Source of the DNA: Paramoeba atlantica
Lineage: Eukaryota > Discosea
Direction: 5' to 3'
Length of the DNA stretch: 64,000 nucleotides
Assembly: GCA_977017575.1 (NCBI GenBank)
Contig: CDRNVI010000155.1
Location: forward strand, 1-64,000
Each line of letters starts with the position of its first letter. Position 1 is the stretch's first letter. Below the pieces are notes generated by a model. The model was not told the origin of the DNA. It did no database searches and saw only the letters and a program-made list of their open reading frames with translations. A program made the position numbers and the translations under genes. Below are positions 43,710-56,866 of this stretch, in pieces.

Positions 43710-44708
43710 TTAGTTTTTCAGAGGGTTTGATTTTTTTTTATGATTAACAAAAGACGCACCCATCATTTTCAACCCTAAATCAAGTGGCAAACTCATGTGA
43801 AAGTAACGACAAGCACGAATGGCCATTGCAGATTCTGGTGAATTTTTCCAAAGGATTCGAAGTTCGGGGAGACCAACACCACAACCACTTTCCCCCCAAT
43901 CGAAACCCAAATATTGGCAAAATGACAAACCGAAGTTTGAAGCATCTTTGTGGAGGAGGGTTCCACGGCCTCCTCCAATCCAAATTTGTTGAGTACATTT
44001 CATTGGAAGTTGAACTCTCATATCTTTTCCTGTTTCCTTCCAAGCTGTTTGAAATTTCTCACACATCCCAATCTGTTCCGCAAAAAAGTTTGAATTCTTT
44101 TTTAATCCAGTTATCCACTTCATCAAGCGATACTCTCTTATCTCATACGCAATTAAAAGGGACAAAAGAATTTTCTTCATGTCGTCCGTTAGATGTTGAG
44201 TTTGAGCCCATTCCATTAAAGAGTTTTGAATTTCGTGAAGCCCAAGAGCTATGAGGTTCCACCCCCGAGCATTCTGCTTACATTTTGGCAGGAGGAGGTT
44301 CAAAGAGAGAAGCAAAGATTGAAGGATTGACATTTTGTAAACCTCCTCTTCTGAAGCCACCTGGGAGCAAAAAAACGTGTCATTATGACCACTCTGAGAC
44401 GAAATGTATAAATCCCCAGAAACGACATTTAAAAGGTTTTCCTCAACCAATAAATCCAAGTGCTTTAAAAACCCACCTGATTGATCTGAAAGTTGTTCCA
44501 AAATTTTGGGTCTGTCATTCAATTCTGGATAGATTCGAAGCCAACCTTTCCGATCCCATTCGTTATTTAACCCCCCTTCTGACTCATCATTGAACTGAAG
44601 GATTTTCAATCCTTTTGTCAAAAAAGCAAAATCAAAGGAGGTGAAGGCCTTTCTTTGAGCTTTGGAGGGAATCTCCTGGAAGTAACGATCCAAGTAGGAT
44701 GCATTCAA
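43710..44708 (-). CDS. Unrecognised protein of the TIR element
   Basis: About 330 open codons, the frame beginning at 44708 without an ATG there, so an upstream exon is likely (44709-44910 has open minus-strand frames, one starting MGCFQNAREILQEL). The protein is soluble-looking, Leu-rich and helical, with no membrane span. Notable parts are a CQYLGFDWGESGCGVGLPEL block and an IWIGGGRGTLLHKDASNFG block; the latter, with Gly-rich loop and His-x-x-Ala, looks like a conserved core. I recognise no family. It is transcribed away from the neighbouring plus-strand gene that starts near 45368, so the two may share a promoter. Confidence 0.5.
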   Translation of the reverse strand: MNASYLDRYFQEIPSKAQRKAFTSFDFAFLTKGLKILQFNDESEGGLNNEWDRKGWLRIYPELNDRPKILEQLSDQSGGFLKHLDLLVEENLLNVVSGDLYISSQSGHNDTFFCSQVASEEEVYKMSILQSLLLSLNLLLPKCKQNARGWNLIALGLHEIQNSLMEWAQTQHLTDDMKKILLSLLIAYEIREYRLMKWITGLKKNSNFFAEQIGMCEKFQTAWKETGKDMRVQLPMKCTQQIWIGGGRGTLLHKDASNFGLSFCQYLGFDWGESGCGVGLPELRILWKNSPESAMAIRACRYFHMSLPLDLGLKMMGASFVNHKKKSNPLKN

Positions 44709-44963
44709 CGTGCAATCATGTGATCAGGTGCAAGAGGACAGCCTCGAAAACGAACCCCACTTCCTCCAAACTCAAGAACACCATGGTTCCCTTCACTTCC
44801 CTCAATTTTTAAATCCCAAATTTTCGATTGGATGGATTTGCTTTGATAAGTTTTCCCAAGAAATGTTCAATTCTTGTAAAATCTCACGAGCGTTTTGAAA
44901 GCAGCCCATTTTTCTCAAACTCCTCAAGTTTTTTGCCTTGCCTGCCTGCCCCACAAATTGTGT

Positions 44964-45312
44964 TTGAGATATTTAGCCACCACTCCTTTCTAAAATTTTT
45001 CAACAATAAAAAAATTCAAAAAGTTCCTCAAATTGAACTTTTTGAAGTGTTGAAATAAAAAAAGAGTATTTTTGCTTCCCCACAAAAAAAAAAGTTTTTG
45101 TGGAAAAAGTTTTAAACCTTCAATAAAACTAAAAAATCCTTTTCAGAGGGAGTTTAATTCATTTGAAATATTTAGCCACCACTCCTTTTTAAAATTTTTC
45201 AACAATAAAAAAATTCAAAAAGTTCCTCAAATTGAACTTTTTGAAGTGTTGAAATGAAAAAAGAGTATTTTTGCTTCCCCACAAAAAAAAAAGTTTTTTT
45301 GTGAAAAAGATC
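44964..45312 (+). repeat. Tandem duplication between two divergent element genes
   Basis: About 150 bases starting GATATTTAGCCACCACTCC (44964-45112) are repeated at about 45161-45312 with a few changes, a period near 199 bases. Each copy holds a short inverted pair, AAAAAGTTC...GAACTTTTT. It lies between the starts of the minus-strand and plus-strand genes, where a shared promoter is expected. Confidence 0.75.
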
Positions 45313-45367
45313 TTTCAACCCTTTCTTCCCTCAGTTTTCCACTTCTATTTTCTTTTCCTTTCCACAA

Positions 45368-47800
45368 TGAAGTGTTTATATTGCAATTCTGAGATTCAAA
45401 ACGGTTCAGTTCATTATTGGGGTTTCTTGATTGTTGCTCTGGTTGGTTTTCCAGTTTAATTACAAAATCGAAAATTGAAAAAAACACCAAACTCGTCGCC
45501 AATTATCTCGTTGGAGTCTCCGATATTTCCAAGGGGTTCGATTATTTCGATTGCAACACAGCATTTTGCCCAGGTTACGTCGGATACTCAAATTATTGTG
45601 GTGGTTCCTATGTGGATTTTTTGAAGCGAACGTCGTGGTTGGCACGAGTCTCCCCCGCCTTCGAAACCACAATAAAAGTGGACACAAACTCACCCCAAAT
45701 TGACCACGAGAAAAAAAAATATTTCAACCTTAGTGAACAAACAAAAAAGGAGGTTACTTTTTTTTCATCAGTTTGCTGGAAAGTCAGCTCAGGAATTGGT
45801 GAGTCTTCAACTTACCCTCAGTTCTGGATTTGGAAAGAGGTCCTTGAAGAAGGTTCCTTTTGGTATTTGGATCCCGGAAAATTACAGAATTTGCAAAGCA
45901 ACAAAACTTTCCCTCCCCTTTTGAGGCCTCTTATCTTCGACGAAAAGAAACCACTTGTCGGTCGAGTTGAAACCCTCTGTAGTCAGGGGAAACGGGGATA
46001 TTCCTGCTTGCTCCAACTCTGCTTACCCTTTCCAAATCAAGGGGACCTTTTCGTTAGAAGTAATTCTTGTGGTGAACCATGGGATCCATCAACATCACTA
46101 ACTCCGTGCCCACTTTTACTTCTAAAGGATTATTTGCTGGTTCTGAGTAAGAAAGAACTCCTTGATTCATTGCTGAATGAAGTTTTCGTTTTTATTCGAG
46201 AAGACGATTTCCCTGCAACCAACCAAGCGATTTTAGAGAAGTTGAACCCCTCCAAACCACTCAATCCAAGGGATGTTTTTGAACTCGTTCACTCAACGCC
46301 GTTGATTAAAGAAAAGATTCAATTGGACAGAGTGGATTCTCTTTTTCCAAGTTCTGATTACCTCTTCGTCAAGGCCTTGAACACTGATCGTCATCTCCCT
46401 TGGCAAAAATCAACCAACCAAAAAGCCTCAAAGGAGTTTCAGCAAGGAAAGGAAATGCCAAAGCGCAAGAGGAAGGAAAAATCAGCCCGAGAAACCTCTC
46501 CTCTTCCCTCGATGATCCCCAAGCGACCTCAGACTGCACATCCTCAAAATAATAAGAAACAAACTCCAAAACCCTCCCTGCGTCCCACACGACACAACCA
46601 TTCAGAAGATTACATTTTCGATTCCCTCCCAAATGAAAAAAAGCAAAAGAAAGCCAACACGAATAAGGAAACTGATCACTCATTACCAGCGACCTCATCT
46701 CCACGAGGTTCCCCACTTCCCCAATCACCAGAACTTCAACAATCTCCTTCACCAACTGAAACTGACCAATCCTTACAACCTGAAAAACCCGTCTCCAGTC
46801 AATTAATACTCCACTCTCCTTCAACAAAAATGAAACAATCACAATTAAACACCAATCCACTAACTTTTGAGCCAATGATTTCAAACGTACCAACACTTGA
46901 CCACATTCAACAATTCCACTCTAATTCCACTTCCTCCGATCCAATAGATCGAAACAAATCTATAATTCAACAACTGCCACTTCAGTCTTTTCAATCAAAT
47001 TCCACCCCCATTCCATTCAAAGAAGGAGCAACAAACCCCTATCTTTTTATTCAAAATCAACTACCACCAATACCTCAAGTCATTCAAATTCAATCCAACC
47101 CATTTTTTCCTCAACAAGAACCAACTTCTTATGAAACATTTTCAACTCCACAAACAATAATTCAACTCCCACTTCCTCAATCTTCTCAAACCCAACCAAA
47201 TTACAATTTCCGACCAGTTCCACGAAACCAAACTTCCTATCAAATACTTTCTATTCAATCACCCCAACAATTCCAACAAAATTTCAATCCTTCACCCAAA
47301 ATCCGATTTCAACAAAATGGCAATTCACAAATTTATGGATTGGCTCAACAACCAATGTATCAATCAACGGCGGTGGCAAACCCACAACCACTTCGAAATC
47401 CCCAACTATCAACGGTGTGTGGCAATGACACATCCTCACAAACCCAAGTATTTTTTTTTTGGATTTGAACATTTCTCTTTTTCAATTAATATTTTTTATT
47501 AATCCATTTTTTTCAAAATTCAGATGAATCAAATTCTTTTACATCAAAGGCAGATGCAGCAAGAACTTGACGAACTGAAAAAGTTAGTTTTTTCATTTAC
47601 TAATTAAATTTTTTCCCCTTTTTTTTTCAACATTTTACTAACAATGGAAATAGATCCAAAAAATAGTTTCATTTTTTTCAAGATTTTTTTGTAAAATAAA
47701 TTTAATTTTGTTTCAAAATAATTCAACAAATAATTTCCTTCAAGTGCAACGAAAGCCAGATGCATTTGTAACTTCAATGATTCCACAGCATTCAAATTGA
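45368..47800 (+). CDS. Large protein with Pro/Gln/Ser-rich tail, TIR element
   Basis: A first ATG at 45368 opens MKCLYCNSEIQNGSVHYW, a C-x-x-C ribbon-like start. The main open frame runs 45417-47468 and an intron near 45420-45460 probably links them; the exact join is unclear. The first 330 or so residues look folded, with many Cys and Trp (DCNTAFCPGYVGYSNYCGG; YPQFWIWKEVLEEGSFWYL). A Lys-rich stretch (KRKRKEKSARE) that could be a nuclear signal follows. The last 300 residues are Pro/Gln/Ser/Asn-rich, like transcription activation regions. A further exon at 47524-47583 (MNQILLHQRQMQQELDELKK) is a coiled coil, with a last short exon near 47755. It may be a DNA-binding partner protein of the element. 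No family recognised. Confidence 0.5.
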
Positions 47801-47850
47801 CTTTTTTTTTTCGTAAATTTTAAAATCAACTCAGATTCACACTTGATCAT

Positions 47851-48453
47851 TCAATCTTCATCAGTTTGAATAACATCAGATTCAATCCAATGATGAAGAA
47901 CGATATTTACCTCCCCATTTAAAAAAATATTGCCGTGAGAACTTTGCGAGAGAATCTTTTTGGTTCGCCATTCAGAACGGTTCAAAAAGCAAGAATCCAG
48001 TTTTTTTAAATCGTCTTGAGAACAGATTCGAGCACATTGTCCTGATTCATCGACTTGAAACTTCACTTTTTCGAATTTTTTCAATGGTTCCCAAAAAATC
48101 TTACAGAAAATTTGTTTTGGCAACGGTAGCTGAATCCGAAAAGATCGAATTCGTTTCTTCAAGGCAAAATCAAGTCACTTTTCAAATTCAGGAAGAATCA
48201 TGGAGTTCACCCATCACTTTGTCTCATTCAAATTGAAACTCTCTTCATCAACAGGAATGGTCTCCATCAGCAGCGGCTGCTGTGTTTTTTCCACTCCTCT
48301 TTTTCGGCGTTTTCTTCGCTTCTCAACAGTTTTTTGTTTCCTCTTTTTCGTTTGTTGAATTTTCTCAGTAATGAAATCAATCTCCATGATTTCATCTAAT
48401 GAGATTGGAGGTTCTTTTGGTGTTCGTTTTGGCAGTTTCTCATTCCCTTTCAT
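47851..48453 (-). CDS. Small basic protein of the TIR element
   Basis: Two minus-strand blocks. 48453 to 48214 starts MKGNEKLPKRTPKEPP, is Lys/Arg-rich in the middle (KKRKQKTVEKRRKRRKRG, a strong nuclear-signal-like run) and acidic at its end. 47851-48162 encodes about 100 residues with RSFRIQLPLPKQIFCKIFW and HGNIFLNGEVNIVLHHW. A small intron may join them, but I could not find a clean in-frame junction. Nuclear DNA- or RNA-binding is a guess from charge alone. Confidence 0.35.
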
Positions 48454-48505
48454 TGCCAGAATCAAAAACGGAGAACAAAACGAAAAAAAGTCCGATTTAT
48501 TTTTT

Positions 48506-48551
48506 AACCAATCAAATATTGACACGTTGGCACCATACAAAAATTCCGTAA
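48506..48551 (-). repeat. Right terminal inverted repeat of the 7.25-kb element
   Basis: The partner of 41292-41337, read inward on the minus strand from TTACGGAATTTTTGTATGG. Confidence 0.85.
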
Positions 48552-50210
48552 TGTAGAGGAAGAGGAAGAGGAAGAAGACTTCTTGGGTGACTTGGAAGTC
48601 GATGATTTGGAGGATGATGACTTAGAGGAAGATGATTTAGAAGGAGGTGGATTCAGAGGGTGTTTCTGATGATACCTTTCGATTTGTTCTGAGGCATCAA
48701 TTTGTGAAACATGGATCCATTCAGTGTTGGCCTTTCAGTAGTGTTTGAAATGCACTTGATAATAAAGTTCTCCATTCGAATACTTATGCTTAAGGATTTC
48801 CTTCACTTCAAAATCATAACCATCATCATCTTCAACAATCTCTTTGGGTGCTGGCTCTGAATTAACAATAGATATTTCATTTGATTCAGGATGCAGAGTA
48901 ATCTTGTACTGAACATGGAGTTTCTTTAAGTTCTGAATGTTTTGGATTTCTGAATTCTTCTCTTGTTTGAGTTCTTGAATCTGGTAACTTCCATTCTTAA
49001 GATCCTCCACAACCACATAAATCTCTTGATAATAATAGGGTCTGTACTTCTTCACAATCTCTTTTCCTTTTGATTTGTTTCTCTTCAACACTTGATCACC
49101 AACCTTCAACACAGTGTATGTTCCTTCATTTGCTTTGTCATATCATTGTTTTTATTTCACAGCCACTTTCTCTCTCTTTTCTCAAACCCAATTAATCATG
49201 CCCTCCCTCTCAGTTTGTAGCTTCTTGACATAGTCATCAATCAGTACCACTGGTTTGTTCACAGAGCCGAAGAGAGAATTGATTGGCATAATTGGATGTC
49301 TCCCAAAGTGAAGATAGAAAGGTGTGTAACCAGTTGAGGAGGAATGAGAAGTATTGAAAGCAAATTCCACAAGAGGTAAGAGAAGGTCCCAATCATCTGC
49401 ATATTTATCAACAAATGAGCAAATGATTGATTCTGTAACTTTGTGGGAACATTCAACATGGCCATTACTTTTGGAGTTGTAGGGGGCAATAAAAGTTTGT
49501 TTCATTCTGAGAAGCTGGGTCAGTTTTGCAAAAATTTGATTTGCAAATTCTGAACCATTATCTGTTACTATCTGCAAAGGCATTGAATTAACACAAACAT
49601 ACTGAAGTAAGGCTTCAGCAGAGGCTTCAGCAGAGGGATCTGGAATTGCATACAGACATATATAGTCACTAAAGTTATCAAGGATAGCCAAAATAAAAGA
49701 ATTCCCATGAGCAGTGACTTTTGGTCCCTTTGTACAATCCAGGTGGAGTAAAATTCCAGGGTAAGAAGCCATGTAAGGATTTAAATCAGATGTCAATGTC
49801 TTTGTTTTTGAGTTGATCACACAATTAAGGCAACAGTGATAGTAACCTTTGATCACAGCACTCATACCAGGAAAATAATAGGAGACAGCAATTGCATCAT
49901 AAAGTTGCTTGAACTTGTGGTGTCCAGAGATTAGATCTGAATGATAAGTGTCAAATACTGTATTCCACAAACTCTGGGGCAGAATTGCAGGTGGGAAACA
50001 ACCAGCAGCTGTAGTTTCATCCACTTTCCTCAAGATTCCAGATTCATCAACCCAGTACTTGTGAGCAGTTTGTTGGAGTGCTCAAAGATAGTGCTTCCTC
50101 TTAGGCAAGAGGCTATTAATCAAGTAGTTAATAATCATTGAGCAAAACTTATCTTTCCTTTGAGCCTGAGCAAGGTAAGGAAGTTCAACTAAAACCTGAT
50201 CAATGTCATC

Positions 50211-50524
50211 TGTGCAGATTAAGTTCTACAGGGGTTGCAAGAGAAAAGGGAAAGCACAAGTTTTTGTCAGGAAAGTTAAAAGTGGTTTACTAAGGAGGTT
50301 AAAGGTCAGGTGTGACGAAAGGAAAGGTCCGTGGAGAATTCTTTCAGGCGTGACCGTTCTGGGAAGCGGTTACTGGATCAATAAAGGTGTCCGAAGACAA
50401 TTTGAGGAATATCTTCTTTAGCGTTCTAGTTTAGCGCGTTATTTTCTTTTTCGCGTTTCTTGTTTTGTTGCGGGAGTTTGGTTGTTTGTTCGTTCGTTTA
50501 GTTTTGTTCAGAAGCAGCTGTGCA
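50211..50524 (-). repeat. LTR (3' LTR) of the young Ty3/gypsy element
   Basis: 314 bases starting TGTGCAG and ending GCTGTGCA. It matches 56867-57180 except at four positions. Confidence 0.9.
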
Positions 50525-53500
50525 TCCTCCCGGGGCTCGAAGAACGTCTAGCTTGCGTTATAAGGATTTGTAAAGCAATGGAGATGTTGCTATAAGTTTG
50601 GAATCGCATGGAAAACCCAGTGGGAAAAAAAGCCATGGTTCAGGAGTTGTCCGCAGGAGGGAGCCAATGCCGAGAGCTGGTGTGGAAGGGGCAAAAGCTC
50701 GTTGTGTGAGGAAACCCAAGAGTTCTGGGAGGAAAACCTCACTTTCTTGCAAGAGGAAGGACCATTGGAGTGTAACTCTTGGTCTGTTATTCATAATCAG
50801 CGTAACGAGTACTGGCTCGTAGCCTCCTCCCCCGAGCAGAAAAATTGGGCTGGGGTTGAGTTGGGAGGGTGTTTGTCGAAGCAGCTGCAGCTGCCTGGGG
50901 CTGTGGTAGTGGAGGGGTAACATTGTGATTTCGTTTATAGAATTCAATGAGATCAGGAGCATCGATTTCATCTGCAAGAAACCAGACTGCGTGGTCTGCT
51001 CGGAAATTTTTGTATTGAACTTTGTAATGAAGTCTTCCCTGTGGGTCGAATTTGTGAGCAAGAATTTTCTTTAATTCATAGTCACAATCATCACCCAGGT
51101 CGAAGTCATCAAATTCAATTTGTTCGTCATCCTCAGGGAGACAGACAGGTTGTTCTGTGAGTGCCTGGTTTGCAGGTTCATGATTTAATTCATATCGAAT
51201 TTTTAGTTTTTTTAATCTCATAATGTTTTCAGTTCGCGGAAGTTCTTCCCATTTGAGATCTTGGATCGTATATGTTCCGTTGGAATGGATACCGGTGACC
51301 TTGTAGATTTTTCGGTAGAAAAGTGGTCGGTATTTCTTTCCTATGGAGCTGTCTTTGTCATCCTTTGCGAGGAGGACAAAATCTCCAAGGTTCAGCATTT
51401 TAATCATTGTGTGATGGGTTTCATCATAGCGATCTTTGTAAAGGTTTGCTGCTTTTTGTTTTTGGTCTTTGACCCAAGCAAATACTATATCTTGTTGAGT
51501 TTGTAGTGTTTTAACATACTCATGTGCTGTTGTAACAGGACGGTATGCTGTGTCGTACAAAGCCTCAATGGGTAAGACTGGATGTCTTCCATAGAAAAGA
51601 AAGAATGGCGTATAATTTGTAACTGAGGATTCAGATGTGTTGTATGCGAATTCTAAGAGCGGGATCAGCAGGTTCCAATCATCTTTGAAGTCATTGATGA
51701 AAGCACAGATCATTGTTTTGATCACTCGATGTGTTTCTTCGACTTTTCCATTACTTTGCGAATGGAGAGGGCAAATCAAGGTGTGTTTGATTCCAAGCAA
51801 ATGAATCAGGTCAGCAATTAATTCATTTGCAAATTCTCTTCCATTATCAGTAATGATTTTTAAAGGCATTGAATGTAAGCAAACATATTTGAAGAGCGAT
51901 GATGCAGATGTATTAGCATCAGGTTGAGGGATGGCATATAAGCGGAGATATCCCATAAAGATGTCAACAACTGCAAGGATGTGTGAATTTCCTCGAATTG
52001 TTCTGTTTGGTCCTGGGGTGCAGTCAATCTGGATTACCAGGCCAGGGTATTGTATGTTGCGGGTTGGATTTAATTCTGCGCGCAATTGGGCAGTTCTGGT
52101 TGTTATTTGGCATTCCAAGCAACGGTTACAATATGCTTTAATGTAGGTATACATTTGTTCAAAATAGAATGAATCTCGAATAACTTTGTAAAGTTTTTCG
52201 AATTTTCGGTGTCCTCCTGTGGGAGAGTTATGACTGATGTCAATTACTTCATCCCAGAGAGCTTTGGGGAGAACTGCAGGTGGCAGTCCTTTTTCTATTG
52301 GGAACATCTCATCGATTTTTCGAAGGATGCCTTGGTCGTCAACCCAATATTTGTGAGATTGTGTTTGCAGGTATTTGAGAGCTGATTTTCTTCTAGGAAG
52401 TGTCTCAAATTGAAGATAATTGATTAATTTTAAACAGTGTTTGTCTTCCCGTTGCATTCGAGCAAGTCGTGAAAGATTAACTGGTTGGTCAATTTCTTCT
52501 GAAAAGGTGTCCCCCCCCTCGCTTGTGGAGGCTTCTTGAAGAAGAAGGAGGTCAGGTCCTGAATTTTCAATTGTTCTTATTTCAGGAATATGTGCATTTT
52601 GTTCCTCAAGGAAGTCTAATCTTTGTAAAAGGTCAGATTGTTTGTCCAGAGATTTGTTGGTTTCACTGTTTCCAGTTTTGACTGCTGTCTCAACCATATC
52701 TTTAAAGATGTTTGTTATCTCATCAGTTTCTGTTTCAGTGTCATATGTAGCATAATGACGGCTGAGGGCATCTGGAATTGCCATTAGTTTGCCTGGTTTG
52801 TGTATAACACGGACGTTATACTGCAGGATTCTTGCGATCCAGTCACAGAGCATTTTGTGATTGGGCATGTGTTCAGTTGCGTTTATTATGTCAGAGAGAC
52901 TGCTGCAATCGCAGTATACGATTGGGTCGCGTCCGTAAACATAATATTTGAATGTGTTGAGTGACCAAAGAATTCCAAGACCTTCACGGACTGGATTTGT
53001 GTATTTTCTTTGTGTCTCAGTAAGCGCATGAGATGCATACTCAACAACTCGGTGATTACCATTCTCATCTAGTTGTGTGAGGATGGCTCCAAGGCCAGTT
53101 TTGCTTGCGTCTACATGGATGTAGAATTGTTTTGAGAGATTGGGGTGAGCCATGCATGTCTCATCAGTAAGCATTTCTTTTAACAATTCAATTTCATTGA
53201 TTGCTTTTTTTGTCAATTTAAATGATTTGTTATCCAGTTGGGCTGCTTTTCGAAGATTTGCGGTTAATGCTGAAAGCCTTGGTATAAATCTTCTGAGCCA
53301 TGATGTCATGCCTAAGAATCTGCTCACCTCTTTTGGTGTTCTTGGCAGTGGATAGTCTTTGATTGCTTTGACTTTTTTGGGATTAGGCGATAATCCATCT
53401 TTTGATGCAACAAACCCAAGTATTTCGAATGTGGGTCTGCAAAAGGAGCATTTTGAGGGTTGTAAGATGAGATTGTGATCTCTCAATCTTGTGAGGATTT

Positions 53501-56500
53501 GTTCAAGGTGCTTGATATGATCCTCAAATGATGTACTGAAAGCGAGTATATCATCAAGATAAGCAAAACAGCATATCCATAGGAGACCATTTAGAACAGC
53601 CTCTATGAATCGTTGTTGCGTTGGGGGTGCGTTGCATAACCCGAATGGCATGGAAAGAAATTCCCAGAGGCCGTATTTGCTTGTAAAAGCTGTTTTTTCG
53701 ATGTCATTCGGATGGATTGGAATTGACCAGAATGCGTCAGTGAGATCAATTGTTGAGAAATAAGAAGCATTCCCCAATACTGCAAGTATTTCATCCATTT
53801 TTGGAAGTGGGTATGAATCTTTCTTTGTCACTTTGTTAAGTGCTCTAAAATCAATGCAAAATCTGATTTTTCCATTTTTCTTATCAGCTAATAAAATGGG
53901 TGAAGCCCAAGGCGATTTTGATGGTCTAATAACTTTGCGAAGTGCCATCTTATTGATGTGTTGCCAGATGATATGATCTTCAACTGGACTTGTCCTGCGA
54001 GGATTATGTTTAATTGGTGGACCCTCAACCTCTATTGTATGAGAGGTAGAGGTTGTTCTTTCGAGAGGTCCTTCTCTTTTTTCTTTACTCCAAAGATCTT
54101 TGAAAGAGTGGAGCAGAGTTGCTAATTTTTCTTTTTGAACAGCTGTCAAATTTGTTGAGTCGATTTTGAACTCATCATAAACTTGTTGAAGTTCTGGATT
54201 CCGAGTTTGCGGGGAATCAGATTCATCAGTGGGCTTTTGGGAATCTGCCAGTTTTGCTGCAAGCATTTGAATAACTGGTTCTTCGCCAATGCCATCGAAT
54301 TGTTTGTTTTTAATAAAGGGTTTGTTGTCCTTTTGGAGTTGTTTTGGATAGATTGGTTCTGTTTTCTGCCAATTGCAATTGGGTGTTTTGTGTTTTTGTT
54401 CCGGTTTTTTCGGTGGAGAAGGGGTTTCCTTCTTGAAATTAAATTTTGTTTCCGTAATAGGATTTTTTGTGAGCTCAATGAGCTCTGTATCAGCCACATC
54501 TTGTTCGTTGACCATGTAGACTTTTCCAAGCACGGCTTTGTCTGGTATGGTAACGGTTTGTGCTGTTGGATTTGCTACCAACAGTGTGATTTCTCCATCA
54601 CTGCGGATGTCCACAAGTCCAGGAAAAGCCAGCAGCTTTCCACCTCCAGTGACTATCGGTATAAAGAATCCTTGTGGCGATGTGATAGGTCTAACTAATT
54701 TGAGTGTTATTGTTTTTAAAGCTCTTGGCGGACACTTTGCCCTCACAGCTTGGGCGTGAAGTAATCCTGCATGACCAAAGATCTTTAAATGCTCAAGCGC
54801 AAGTGGATCCATCTGATTAGAGAGATCTGAGGGGGGGTTTGCTTGTGTTTGGAATTTACCCCTGTAAGTTATGGTGTTGTCACTTGGATTATATGCAATT
54901 CGCATGCGATGCGAGGTTGGTCGACCGATTAAGCATTGAACTGGCAAGTGATCAACAATGAGAAACCATAACTTAGCAGTGCATTCCCCAAATTGAAATG
55001 TGGTTGCAATTGCCTGCTTAGCGAGAGTTTGGGTTGAATTTCCCATTGCAATGCGGAATGGAGTTTCAAGTTCTCTGATTTCCTCAGTTTTGAATCCATG
55101 TTTTTGCGTTAATTCTCGGCTAATAGCATTGAGTCCTGCCCCGGTATCAAGGCAGGTGACCGTTTGGAGGCCTCCCACAGTTGCTTGAAATTCCAGCGGC
55201 GACCCAATTATTGCTGTGACCTCATCAGCTTTTTGTGGATGGGCGTTTTGGGTTGGAAGATGCTGCAACAGTTGGAATTCTGCTTCGCAGGGAGCAGATG
55301 CAGGTGCCTGATGGGCTGTTCTCTCAATCATTCCACAGCGCGTTTTGTGTTCTTTGCAAAAAGACGATTTGAGAGATGTTTGAGCGTGAGGGATTTCCTT
55401 TTCTGATTCACAACCGTCAAGTTTGTACGACACGGTCTGACATTGTTTATCACAAGGAGGAATTCTCTCATCAGTCTCAATATTAATAAAAGCAGCGGGG
55501 TAATTTTGGAAAGGTTTATTAGCATTACCTTGTTGAATAGCAGGTTGTGCTTGAGCAACAGTTTGTTGTTGTTGTGGAGGCGAAGCAGCAGGTTGTGTGG
55601 CTGCTTTTTGGAGGTGTGGGGTCAAAGCAGCCAGTAACTTTGGAACAAATGAGTTGATCATTTGCTCTTCAGTTCGTGGTTTCTTTGTGGGGGGTTCCCC
55701 AGTATTGCGAGGAGGTTTGTGAGGATTGTTCCCGCGAGCATTTGGGTTTCCACGTGGATTGTGTGGTGGTTGTTTGTACCTTCTCTTTGATGGAGGTGGT
55801 TCATTACCAGCTCGCAGAGCCGCAATCACTCGACAATCTTTGTCAGCATGGGTGATATTGAATCCATGAATGGAGCAGCAATAGACAAAAGAAGCGTTTG
55901 TCAAGTTTGGAGTTTTGTTAAAACAGGTAAATTGTTCACGGTATCCGAGAACTCGAGGGCAGTTCAGGGAGGAGTGATCAGTACTGGCGCAAGCCAAACA
56001 CATTGTCTGCTGCTGCAGATCTTGTGCCGCATCTCTGAATTCCTGATTGTGAGGGTCCAGGCGGAGTATAGGTGTGGGTGAAGGAGTGGTATTGGAGCGG
56101 ATGAAAGGATATTTTGGTTGGCTCTTGCATGAGATAGCTGTTTCTTCAGGTGGTTGATCAGGTGATAACCTCTTGACCGCTTGCCAGGCTTCTGAGAAAG
56201 GTGAGGAGAGGATTTTGTCTTGTAGAGTTTGGAAGATTCGGGGGTCAGTCAACCGTATGCCTCTCTCATACTCTCTCTCTGCTGCTTGGCGGAAGATTTG
56301 AAGGTGTTGGGAGAGTTTGATTGAATTGTCAAACACTAACCGCGCGATCCACCTCGTCGATACCAGTGAGCTGTTGGATCCCAGTTCCATGTTAATGGCC
56401 GTCAAGAAATCTTGAAAAGGTTGGAAGGAGGTGGCAACCACGGTGTAGCCCTTCGACTTCAAGTGTTTAGACAACACTTGAGAGAGAAATTTGTAGTTCG

Positions 56501-56866
56501 GCCAGAAGTCGCAAGTCCATGTATAGTAGATGTTGGAGAGAAAATGGGTAAAGCGTGTCCGACTGTTTTCACCTGTCGCAGGGGGTGGTGTGAGGCTTGA
56601 GTCCAAGAATGATTCAAAAGATTTTTGAATTGTCTTGTGGGTTTTTGCTTCATACGGGGTAAGGTTCTTTGGGAGAGGAACCTTCTCGTTCGGTTCAGGC
56701 TCGCTGATGATAGTCGAGAGGTCGAGGTTGCCAAAGTTCAAGTTTGGTTGAGGCCGTTGCTGAGTTGCATTCTCATTCACAGCTGTTTGACCAAGGGTGG
56801 TTGGACCCAAGACAGTTTCATCAGTGTTTGTGTTACGGTCCATAAGTTCGAAACGGCGTCGCCAAG

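Larger units (their letters stand above)
41292..48551. mobile_element. 7.25-kb TIR-bounded multi-gene DNA element of unknown family
   Basis: The two ends are inverted copies of the same 46 bases, TTAYGGAATTTTTGTATGG onward to GATTGGTT, with one mismatch. A TA pair at each edge fits a 2-base target duplication. The element lies inside the coding region for the chromovirus C-terminal tail, with Ser/Lys-rich codons on both flanks, which marks it as an insertion. Inside are four coding areas: plus 41587-43548, minus 43710-44708, plus from 45368, and minus 47851-48453. I recognise no DNA polymerase, capsid or named transposase. It may be a new family of autonomous DNA transposon, or a transposon carrying captured genes. 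Confidence 0.7.

Noticed and set aside
41292-48551. TIR element as a Polinton/Maverick
   Set aside because: No protein-primed polymerase, retroviral-type integrase, packaging ATPase or capsid pattern was seen in its genes, and its inverted ends are far too short.
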